The notes below the pieces were generated by a model. That model worked only from the letters and a program-made list of their open reading frames with translations. It was not told the DNA's origin and did no database searches. The position numbers and the translations under genes are program-made. Source: Anaerolineae bacterium (lineage in GTDB: Bacteria > Chloroflexota > Anaerolineae > Aggregatilineales > Phototrophicaceae). Taken from it: DNA of 64,000 bases. The stretch is taken from positions 61,513 to 125,512 of the forward strand of contig JAJDUC010000007.1 of NCBI GenBank assembly GCA_022826865.1, read 5' to 3'. Positions 43,485 through 52,383 of the stretch are shown here, in pieces; within the stretch, counting starts at the first letter, position 1; every line of letters begins with the position of its first letter.

Positions 43485-44247
43485 AAGCAAAGGCGGTCGC
43501 CGCGCTTTAGCACGGATTGCCGCGCTTTTCGCGCTGGCTATTGCGCTGGCCTCCTGCGCGGGCAATCTTGGTTCGGCCCCGCCCAAGCTCGTGCTGCTCG
43601 CGCCATTCGAGGGACAATACCGCGAGATCGGCTACAACGCGCTCTATGCGCTGCAAATGGCCTTCGCCGACGCCGGGCCCGAAGGCCTGCAATTCCTGGC
43701 GGTCGATGACGGGGGCAGCGCCGAATCTGCGGTTGCGCGCGTCAAAGCGCTTAATCTTGACCCGGCCGTAGCCGCGATCATCGCGCTTGGTCCGCATGCC
43801 GCGTCGCCCGCGGCGCAGCAAGCCAATAACCGGCCCATGATTCTCGTGGGCAGTTGGGGGCAGGGCCGCGCAGACCCGAATAGTCTCTACGCGGCAAGCG
43901 CCATTCTGGCGGAAGAGCGCGAAAACGGCGACCAGCTCATGCTGGATCCGACCCGCGATTCGCGCGAGGACCTTCGTTTCTTCAGCAGCGGATCAATCGC
44001 GGATGCGGACTTCCGAGGGCGATATCGCGACAGCAATCCCGATGCGCCGGCGCCCAATCACCTTGCGACCTTGACCTACGATTTGGCCCGCATGGCCCTT
44101 GCCGCGCTGGAAGGCGACATCAAGATCGCCGACGCCGTTTATAGCGGCATCAATGGCGAGATCCGTTTCGAAGACGGGATTTGGAAAAACGCGCCGCTCA
44201 ACCGCTTCCGCTACGCGGACGGGCAACTCGCGCTAGAGTCGGATTAG
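43474..44247 (+). CDS. Short periplasmic-binding-protein-like lipoprotein
   Basis: 257 residues with a lipoprotein signal (ALARIAALFALAIALASC, lipobox LASC, lipidated Cys about residue 22). The mature part resembles the first lobe of type I periplasmic binding proteins (LivJ/LppC-like): KLVLLAPFEGQYREIGYNAL and LQFLAVDDGGSAESAVARVK. It then jumps to the last helices (LATLTYDLARMALAALEGD). The second lobe is largely missing compared with the usual 350 or more residues. The ATG at 43474 overlaps the mltG end by 11 bases, so they are co-translated. Overlap with mltG hints at an envelope role, possibly like LppC activators, but this is speculative. Confidence 0.75.
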   Translation: MPVESKGGRRALARIAALFALAIALASCAGNLGSAPPKLVLLAPFEGQYREIGYNALYALQMAFADAGPEGLQFLAVDDGGSAESAVARVKALNLDPAVAAIIALGPHAASPAAQQANNRPMILVGSWGQGRADPNSLYAASAILAEERENGDQLMLDPTRDSREDLRFFSSGSIADADFRGRYRDSNPDAPAPNHLATLTYDLARMALAALEGDIKIADAVYSGINGEIRFEDGIWKNAPLNRFRYADGQLALESD

Positions 44248-45569
44248 AAGTCTCTTCCGTCGATGACCCCGTAGAAAAGCGGTAGTTTTTCAACCGGGGC
44301 GGGGCTGTAATGGACCGCGTCTCTCAATTCGTCCAGGGCCGCCTGCAAGCTGGTCTCATCATTGGCATGCACGGTCATTAAGGCGTCGCCCGCCGCAATG
44401 GAGTCGCCGACCTTGGCATGGACCTCGATACCGACGGCATGATCAATTTCATCTTCCTTGGTGGCGCGGCCGGCGCCCAGCGCCAGCGTCGCCCAGCCCA
44501 CCTTTTCGGCGAGCAATGCGGCTATATGACCGTTTTCACGAGCGGCATAGGTATAACGAAGATTCGCTTGCGGCAACCGGCTGAGATCGTCAATTTGCGC
44601 CAGGTCGCCACCATGCGCCGCGACCATGCGGCGGAAATGCTCGAAGGCGCCGCCACACCGTAACCGCGCGTCGACCTCGGCTCGCGTTGCGGCAAGATCC
44701 GTCCAGCGGGCGCCCTGCCCTGCCAAATGCAGCATATGCGCCGCCACTTCGACGCAATGCGCGTGTATATCAGCCGGGCCTTCACCCCGCAAGCTGCGAA
44801 CGGCCTCCGCCACTTCAAGGGCATTGCCTACGGCAACGCCCAGCGGTTGATTCATATCGGATAAAAGCGCCACCATATCGCGGCCGGCATCGACGCCGAT
44901 GCGCGCCATCGTCTTCGCCAGAGCGCGCGCTTCTTCCAGGGTCTTCATGAAGGCGCCGCAGCCCAGTTTGACATCAAGCACAATGCCCTTGGCGCCGGCC
45001 GCCAACTTCTTGCTCATGATGCTGCCGGCGATCAGCGGCAAGCTCGCCACGGTGCCGGTGACATCCCGCAGCACATATAATTTGCCATCGGCCGGCGCCA
45101 GCGATTTGCTCTGCCCCGCCAGCACCATCCCGGATTCACGCGCGATGCGGCGAAAGGCGTCTTCGGAAAGATTGACATCGTAACCCGAGATAGACTCCAG
45201 CTTGTCCAGGGTCCCGCCGCCGAAACCAAGGCCGCGTCCGCTCATTTTGGCGATAGGCACGTTGAAGGACGCGACCAGGGGCAGGACGATCAAGGTGGTC
45301 TTGTCGCCGACGCCGCCGGATGAATGCTTGTCGATCGCATATTCGGTAATGTCGGACAGGTCGAGCATATCGCCGGACTCGGCCATCGCCAGCGTCAGAT
45401 TCACCGTCTCCGCGCGATTCATTCCATTGAAGTAAATCGCCATCAGAAGCGCCGAAGCCTGGTAGTCAGGTATTTCACCGGCGGTATAGTTGTTGATGAA
45501 ATAGCGGATTTCACTCTTGCTCAGCGCCAAACCGTCGCGCTTTTTCTCGATGAGGTCGATCATTCGCAT
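44244..45569 (-). CDS. Pyrimidine-nucleoside (thymidine) phosphorylase
   Basis: 441 residues, standard for the DeoA/Pdp family, which splits (deoxy)uridine or thymidine with phosphate. The signature SGRGLGFGGGTLDKLESI is at about 108-125, with KHSSGGVGDK before it and the C-terminal domain (HAKVGDSIAAGDALMTVHA) complete. ATG at 45569 is preceded by GGGACGGA. The 3' end overlaps the convergent lipoprotein gene by four bases. Salvage of pyrimidine nucleosides fits the neighbouring purine and NAD salvage genes. Confidence 0.93.
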   Translation of the reverse strand: MRMIDLIEKKRDGLALSKSEIRYFINNYTAGEIPDYQASALLMAIYFNGMNRAETVNLTLAMAESGDMLDLSDITEYAIDKHSSGGVGDKTTLIVLPLVASFNVPIAKMSGRGLGFGGGTLDKLESISGYDVNLSEDAFRRIARESGMVLAGQSKSLAPADGKLYVLRDVTGTVASLPLIAGSIMSKKLAAGAKGIVLDVKLGCGAFMKTLEEARALAKTMARIGVDAGRDMVALLSDMNQPLGVAVGNALEVAEAVRSLRGEGPADIHAHCVEVAAHMLHLAGQGARWTDLAATRAEVDARLRCGGAFEHFRRMVAAHGGDLAQIDDLSRLPQANLRYTYAARENGHIAALLAEKVGWATLALGAGRATKEDEIDHAVGIEVHAKVGDSIAAGDALMTVHANDETSLQAALDELRDAVHYSPAPVEKLPLFYGVIDGRDF

Positions 45570-45674
45570 GAGACATCCGTCCCGGGACAGGCCCGACATG
45601 TTGGAGACGCGGTCAGCTATTGTATATCGAATTCCGCATAGGATGAACATTGGCTAAACCCGAAGGGTCGATAA

Positions 45675-45703
45675 TTGACTAGTCGGCGCATAAACTGTAG
45701 GAT
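45675..45703 (+). promoter_or_regulatory. Candidate promoter for the DsbA-like gene
   Basis: TTGACT (45675-45680), 17-base spacer, TAGGAT (45698-45703). The -35 is strong, the -10 weak. The start would be near 45710, about 60 bases before the ATG. Confidence 0.4.
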
Positions 45704-45768
45704 TCGAATTAACTGTCAGAGTTTCGCCGCGCGCCCGATTTTGGCATTCGGCGGCGTCAATGGAGTAA

Positions 45769-46470
45769 ATGAGGTCAAGCGACGTGACCCAGAAAACCAA
45801 GAGCTTGAAACAGCGCAACCTGCTAATCATCGTTGGCGTTATTGTCGTGGCCGTTGTGGTCGCGCTTGTTGTCATCCTGCTTTCCAGCCAGAGCGCTGTC
45901 GGCGAACTGGCGACGGACTACTCGGCGATTTCCCAGGAACGGCAAGATGACGGCGGCTTCGTCCTGGGCAGCCCGGACGCGCCCATTACCGTTGTCGCCT
46001 TCGAGGATTTCCTTTGCGGACATTGCCAACGCTACAAGGAGGTCGTGGACAAGCTCATTGAGGATTTTGTCGCGACCGGCATGGCGCGCTTCGAGTATCG
46101 GATGCTGCCTGTGGTGCACCCCGGCTACTCCAGGCTTGCGGCGCAGCTCACCGAATGCGCGAATGACTTGAAACCCGGCGCATTCTGGAACGCGCATGAC
46201 GCGATGTTTCAAGTCGCTAGCGCCCGAAGCTTCAGCGACAGTTCGTCGCGTACCTTTGCCGACATGATGAATCTCTCCTACACGGACTTGCTCGAGTGCG
46301 CGCAAGACGCAGCGCAGGTGGACAAAGATATCTTGCTTGCCAATCAGCTCAATGTGACTGGCACGCCGACCGTCTTCGTCCGCTATGGCGACAGCTTCCC
46401 GCAGTCCAGCCAATTCGGCCCGCGACCAACCATTGAACAGCTGGCTTTGCTGGTGCAGGCCGCCAACTAG
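45769..46470 (+). CDS. DsbA-like membrane-anchored thiol-disulfide oxidoreductase
   Basis: 233 residues. One N-terminal helix (LLIIVGVIVVAVVVALVVIL) anchors a thioredoxin-4/DsbA domain. The active site is FEDFLCGHCQRY, a CGHC motif, and the cis-Pro loop is VTGTPTVF. It would form or exchange disulfides in exported proteins (BdbD-like). A GTG at 45784, with GAGG nine bases upstream, is an equally possible start and would remove five residues. Confidence 0.9.
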   Translation: MRSSDVTQKTKSLKQRNLLIIVGVIVVAVVVALVVILLSSQSAVGELATDYSAISQERQDDGGFVLGSPDAPITVVAFEDFLCGHCQRYKEVVDKLIEDFVATGMARFEYRMLPVVHPGYSRLAAQLTECANDLKPGAFWNAHDAMFQVASARSFSDSSSRTFADMMNLSYTDLLECAQDAAQVDKDILLANQLNVTGTPTVFVRYGDSFPQSSQFGPRPTIEQLALLVQAAN

Positions 46471-46490
46471 ACGCGGACCAGGCCATCTAT

Positions 46491-47414
46491 ATGTCCTGTC
46501 CTTCCTTTTACGATCCGGAGCGCGTCGGCAGTCACTTTCAACCGAATATCCAGGCGGCGGTTGACGCCGGCGCCGCATTGGGCGCGCGCCCGGCCCATTT
46601 GGACGAGCGGCAGGTCGCTCTCGTTCTTGTGGATATGCAAGTGGACTTCATCCATCTTGACGGCGCGCTGTCCGTGCCCGGCGCCGTTGATGATTGCCGA
46701 CGCATGGTCGAGTGGATATACCGGCACGCAGGGACTATCAGCAAGATTTACCTGTCGCTGGACAGCCACTATCCGCTGCAGATCTTTTTTTCAACCTGGT
46801 GGGCTGATGCCGACGGCCGGCGCCCGCCGCCCAACACAATCATCAGCGCGCAGGATCTACAGGCTGGCAGGTGGCAGCCGCTCTATCATGTCGAATGGTC
46901 GCGAAAATATGTGATCGAGTTGGAATCGCGGAGTCGGAAGCAACTGATGATTTGGCCCTTTCACACCATGGTGGGCACGAGCGGCCACAATCTGTCGCCT
47001 TCCCTGTATGAGGCGGTCTGCTACCACGCGGCGGCGCGGCGCAGCCAGCCGGTGAAACTTGTGAAGGGCTCGCTGCCTCAGACAGAGCACTACTCCATCC
47101 TGGAGCCGGAGGTGAAAGTTAACAATGACCCGCAGGGCAGCCTGAATCTGGATCTCCTGAAAGATCTTCAAACTTACGATCTGGTCTATATCGCGGGTCA
47201 GGCTAAGAGCCACTGTGTTCTGGAAACAGTCAATTCCCTCATGCGGCGCTTCGCCCGCCAACCGTCGGTTGTACAGCGCCTGCGCATCATCGAAGACGGC
47301 ATGTCATCGGTGGTCCTGCCCGGCGCCGACTTTGACGCCATGGCTGAGGAAGCGTATGATCGTCACCGCGCCGCCGGCTTGACATTCACCAACACAACAG
47401 AAGCGATAGGATGA
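46491..47414 (+). CDS. Isochorismatase-family hydrolase, nicotinamidase-like
   Basis: 307 residues, longer than the usual 200 because of a 40-residue N-terminal extension and an insertion around 100-140. The triad appears complete: Asp in LVDMQVDF, Lys in KLVKGSLPQTEHYS and Cys in AGQAKSHCV. IWPFHTMVGTSGHN matches the nicotinamidase WP-HC-GT-G block. Nicotinamidase function is supported by the nicotinate phosphoribosyltransferase gene 1 kb away. The stop overlaps the mtnA start (ATGA). Confidence 0.83.
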   Translation: MSCPSFYDPERVGSHFQPNIQAAVDAGAALGARPAHLDERQVALVLVDMQVDFIHLDGALSVPGAVDDCRRMVEWIYRHAGTISKIYLSLDSHYPLQIFFSTWWADADGRRPPPNTIISAQDLQAGRWQPLYHVEWSRKYVIELESRSRKQLMIWPFHTMVGTSGHNLSPSLYEAVCYHAAARRSQPVKLVKGSLPQTEHYSILEPEVKVNNDPQGSLNLDLLKDLQTYDLVYIAGQAKSHCVLETVNSLMRRFARQPSVVQRLRIIEDGMSSVVLPGADFDAMAEEAYDRHRAAGLTFTNTTEAIG

Positions 47415-48463
47415 GCGCCATGCGCACTGTGGAATGGGATAACGGCGCCGTCAACATGATCGATCAGCGGGCGCTGCCCTGGAAGTTGGAAATTGTCCGA
47501 CTGGAGACGGCCGAAGCCGTCGCCGAAAGCATTCGCAATATGACCGTGCGAGGCGCCCCGGCGATTGGCGCGTCCGCCGCCTTTGGCCTGGCGCTCGCCG
47601 CAATGCAAAGCGAAAGCCGAACTATTGAGAAACTGATCGTGGACCTCCGCGCCGCCGGCGAATTGCTGAAGGCGGCCCGCCCTACAGCGGTGAACCTGGC
47701 CTGGGCGGTGGACCGCCTGCTGGATATCGCGACAAGCGGAGAGTTCAACGATGTCAAGGATTTGCGCGAGCTGCTGCTGCTAGCCGCCCAGCAAATCGCC
47801 GATGATGATGTCGCGATTAACCGGCGCATCGGCGCGCGCGGCGCCGCGCTTGTAAAAGACGGCGCCACTGTGCTGCATCACTGCAACACCGGCGCCCTGG
47901 CCACCGTTGACTATGGCACGGCGCTGGGCGTCGTCCGCGCCGCCTTCGAGCAAGGCAAAGATTTTCACGTCCTGCTGGATGAGACGCGGCCGCGCCTGCA
48001 AGGCTCCCGGCTGAGCGCTTGGGAACTGGAGCAATTGGGCGTCAGTTACGACATCATTCCGGATACGGCCGCCGGTTATTACATGGGAAAGGGCGAGATC
48101 GACATCATTCTGGTCGGCGCCGACCGCATCGCCGCCAATGGCGATTTCGCCAACAAAATCGGCACTTATCAGTTGGCGATCATGGCGCGGGCTCACGGCA
48201 TCCCCTTCTATACAGTCGCGCCGACATCAACAATCGACCTGAGCCTGAGCAGCGGCGAGCTGATCCCCATTGAAATGCGCGACCCGGCTGAAGTGACAAG
48301 TCCTTATGGCCAAGCCATCGTTCCGACTCAATTCAAGGCGCGCAATCCCGCCTTCGATGTCACGCCTCATCAGTACCTCAGCGGGATCGTCACCGAGTTT
48401 GGCATCGCGCGCCCTCCCTTCAGCGACAGCCTGCGGCGCGCCGTCGCCGGTGAGGATTTGTAA
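47411..48463 (+). CDS. mtnA: S-methyl-5-thioribose-1-phosphate isomerase
   Basis: 350 residues, isomerase of the methionine salvage pathway. Family motifs: MTVRGAPAIGASAAFGLALA at 44-63, catalytic Cys158 in HHCNTGALAT and Asp238 in GADRIAANGDFANKIGTY. Length and termini are as expected. No other methionine salvage gene is close, so the substrate may come from a distant MTA phosphorylase or the route may be an alternative one. It overlaps the nicotinamidase-like gene by four bases. Confidence 0.95.
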   Translation: MSAMRTVEWDNGAVNMIDQRALPWKLEIVRLETAEAVAESIRNMTVRGAPAIGASAAFGLALAAMQSESRTIEKLIVDLRAAGELLKAARPTAVNLAWAVDRLLDIATSGEFNDVKDLRELLLLAAQQIADDDVAINRRIGARGAALVKDGATVLHHCNTGALATVDYGTALGVVRAAFEQGKDFHVLLDETRPRLQGSRLSAWELEQLGVSYDIIPDTAAGYYMGKGEIDIILVGADRIAANGDFANKIGTYQLAIMARAHGIPFYTVAPTSTIDLSLSSGELIPIEMRDPAEVTSPYGQAIVPTQFKARNPAFDVTPHQYLSGIVTEFGIARPPFSDSLRRAVAGEDL

Positions 48464-48478
48464 AGCGAGCGCAGAGGC

Positions 48479-49822
48479 TTAGCCGATCGCGCTGAGATCG
48501 ACCCGTTCCAAATCCGGGTTGTCGCCGGGCCGGCGGCCGACCTTGGGCATATCGACCCATTCGCCCCCGACTTTGACGCGCGCGATATCCAGCGTGAAAT
48601 CAACATTGGACGCTTTGTCATTGCCGAGGAATGTCGAGCCAATGCCATAACTGTCCACCGGGACGCCCAACCGTTCAAAGCGGGCGACACGATCACGATT
48701 GAAGCCGCCGGAAACGACGATTTGCACGCGCCTGCAGAATGCTCGCGCCACCGGCGCCAATCTCGCCGACAGATCCCAGCCTTCCCAAGCCCTATTGATG
48801 GCTTCGCGCACAGTAGTGACCAGAGCCGGGCTCACACCCGTTTCGGCGACATCCGGCTGAGAGATATCCCGCAGGTTGGCGCTTGTGTCCAGGCGCACGC
48901 CCTGCAGAGTCCATCGTTTCATTTCGTCCCGGTCCCCAGCCGCCAGAGCCGCGCGATACCTTTCCCAGAAGGCGGCTAGCGTGTCAAGGGTATCGCTGAC
49001 AATATCATTATTGAAATCCGCCAGAAGGATCCGGGGCGCTTCGGCCGGAATCTGGCGCGCGAACTGAATCATTGTTTCAACGCTGTCAGCGAGAAAGCAA
49101 GCGATCATCGCATGCGGGATGGTGCCAACGCCGGCGCCGCCCCAAAGCGACGCTTGCGCGTCCGTGCTCACCAGGGGCGGAATGTTGCGGCCGGTTTCGC
49201 GCTTATAACGGTTCAGCGCCAGCCAGTAGGCGTAGCCGTCAATCACCTGCGCCTCCGGCAGATCAAAACGCGCCGGGAAAAACATGACCGGCTTGCCGTC
49301 CGCGGCTTGCAGCACTTCATAGACATTAGTCGCGATGCGGCTGGCGCGTGAGAGCACGCCCAGCATCGTCGTCTCAAGGACAGCGAAATCGCGGTAGGGC
49401 CCGCGTATATCAATCACCGTCAATACATTTTCCGGGTCGCCGTCGTAGTAGGTGAATACACCGTCGTGAACGGCGTCTACTTCCAGCGCCGACCAGGTCT
49501 CCACCCAGGCGCCGGCGTTGTCGAAGTATCCCGTACCTTGGCGCAACTGCGCCAAAGCGTGATCGACGCCGGCGACAAGGGCCTTGGGCGAGCGCCGATT
49601 GAAGATCTGCGCCTGGACTTCGATCTCGCCAACAGCCAGATCTCCGGCGCGCGCGATGGCGCGCGGGTTCGCGCCCCGATAGCGATGACCTTCTTTGGCC
49701 AGCGCGGAAAGTATCTGCCGGACGTTGGTAAAATAATGATCGGCGAAATAACCGCGCCTCAGCCGATCCACAGGCAAGTCGAATTGATTCGAATGCAGGC
49801 GCTTGCGATCGAAAATGGACAT
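48479..49822 (-). CDS. Nicotinate phosphoribosyltransferase
   Basis: 447 residues; joins nicotinate to PRPP in NAD salvage. It has FDLPVDRLRRGYFADHYF at the N-terminus, LSRASRIATNVYEVLQAA, and SGGFNRDRVARFERLGVPVDSYGIGS near 360-385 with the phosphate-binding Gly-rich loop. ATG at 49822 starts the conserved part; an in-frame start at 49981 would overlap the divergent kinase gene. It converges with mtnA. With the nicotinamidase-like gene it gives the two-step route nicotinamide to nicotinate mononucleotide. Confidence 0.92.
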   Translation of the reverse strand: MSIFDRKRLHSNQFDLPVDRLRRGYFADHYFTNVRQILSALAKEGHRYRGANPRAIARAGDLAVGEIEVQAQIFNRRSPKALVAGVDHALAQLRQGTGYFDNAGAWVETWSALEVDAVHDGVFTYYDGDPENVLTVIDIRGPYRDFAVLETTMLGVLSRASRIATNVYEVLQAADGKPVMFFPARFDLPEAQVIDGYAYWLALNRYKRETGRNIPPLVSTDAQASLWGGAGVGTIPHAMIACFLADSVETMIQFARQIPAEAPRILLADFNNDIVSDTLDTLAAFWERYRAALAAGDRDEMKRWTLQGVRLDTSANLRDISQPDVAETGVSPALVTTVREAINRAWEGWDLSARLAPVARAFCRRVQIVVSGGFNRDRVARFERLGVPVDSYGIGSTFLGNDKASNVDFTLDIARVKVGGEWVDMPKVGRRPGDNPDLERVDLSAIG

Positions 49823-49971
49823 CGCGGCAACTTGATCCCCGGTACTCGGCTCATGGCAATACGCTGAGTATAGCACCAGGCCGTTCATCAGGAATCGCGC
49901 ATACTCTCGGCAATGCTTCTGCGTTATACTGCGCGACTGTCTTATCCGCCTCGACTTAACGGTTTTCCGCA

Positions 49972-50931
49972 ATGGACACACTGGTTACCGGTTCGATTGC
50001 CTATGATTACCTGATGCGTTTTCCCGGGCGTTTTCAGCAGCATTTCATCCCCGACGAACTGCACCATATGAGCCTCAGCTTCCTGGTGGACGACATGACC
50101 AAGCACTGGGGCGGCGTGGCCGCCAATATCGCTTTCACAATGGCGAAGTTTGGCCTGCGGCCGAAACTGATGGGCACGGTCGGCCGCGACTTTGGCGATT
50201 ACCGGCAGTGGCTGGAAGGCAACGGAGTCGATTGCAGCACGGTTGTCCAATTGGAAGATGTGTTTACCGCTTCATTCTTTTCCAATACTGATGAGGACAA
50301 TAATCAACTGGCATTCTTTTATGGCGGCGCAATGAACCTGGCGCGCAATTTCCGCATCGCTGATGTTATGGAAGCCAGCCCGGATATGGTCATCATTTCG
50401 CCGAACGACCCGGTCGCGATGAGCAATCTCTGTGAAGAATGCCGCGACCGCGGCCTTCCTTTCATTTATGACCCCGGCCAGCAAGTCGCGCGCTTGACAG
50501 GCGATGAGTTGCGCCGAGGCCTGGAGGGCGCCTACATGCTGGTGGTTAACATTTATGAAGCCAGTGTCATATACGAAAAGACCGGCTTGTCGCTGGACGA
50601 TTTGCGCGAGCGGGTCGAAGCGCTGGTCATCACGGCGAGTGAACATGGTTCCAAAATCCACGTGCGGGATGAAACAATCGAAGTACCGGCTTTCGCGCCA
50701 GAATTCATCGCCGACCCGACCGGCGCTGGCGACGCCTACCGCGCGGGACTTCTGCTCGGTCTGAGCAAGGACCTGCCCTTGAAGCTTTCGACGGAGGTCG
50801 GGGCCCTCAGCGCAACCTACGCGCTGGAATGCGTCGGCACGCAGAACCACAACTTCACGCCGGCGGAATTTGTCGCTCGCTTCCGCTCAAGCGCGGACGA
50901 CTGCGGCTTGCTGGACCAGTTGCTGGGCTAA
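49972..50931 (+). CDS. PfkB-family kinase, probable adenosine kinase
   Basis: 319-residue ribokinase-fold kinase. N-terminal TGSIAYDYLMRFPG, the glycine pair KHWGGVAANIAF and the catalytic DPTGAGDAYRAG near 245. It lies directly upstream of ahcY, which releases adenosine from S-adenosylhomocysteine, so adenosine phosphorylation is the best guess; sugar kinases share these motifs. A gap of 91 bases with an extended -10 separates the two genes. Confidence 0.85.
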   Translation: MDTLVTGSIAYDYLMRFPGRFQQHFIPDELHHMSLSFLVDDMTKHWGGVAANIAFTMAKFGLRPKLMGTVGRDFGDYRQWLEGNGVDCSTVVQLEDVFTASFFSNTDEDNNQLAFFYGGAMNLARNFRIADVMEASPDMVIISPNDPVAMSNLCEECRDRGLPFIYDPGQQVARLTGDELRRGLEGAYMLVVNIYEASVIYEKTGLSLDDLRERVEALVITASEHGSKIHVRDETIEVPAFAPEFIADPTGAGDAYRAGLLLGLSKDLPLKLSTEVGALSATYALECVGTQNHNFTPAEFVARFRSSADDCGLLDQLLG

Positions 50932-50974
50932 CCTGATGCGCCCGCCGCGCCCGCAGGACATATTCTTTCAACTA

Positions 50975-52285
<1,311 letters not shown>

Positions 52286-52383
52286 CCGAAATTGCGGAAT
52301 GGGCGCAGGCCTAAGTGAACATCGATCCTGCTGCGCTTGATTGACTTGACTTTTGGTCACTACAAACGAGCGGGACAGGATCT

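Noticed and set aside
49823..49981. Longer N-terminus for nicotinate phosphoribosyltransferase
   Set aside because: It would run into the divergent kinase gene and shows no conserved sequence before MSIFDRKRLHSN.
52341..52366. TTGACT...TACAAA as promoter of the DUF4397 gene
   Set aside because: Spacing of 14 bases or fewer is too short for a normal sigma-70 promoter.
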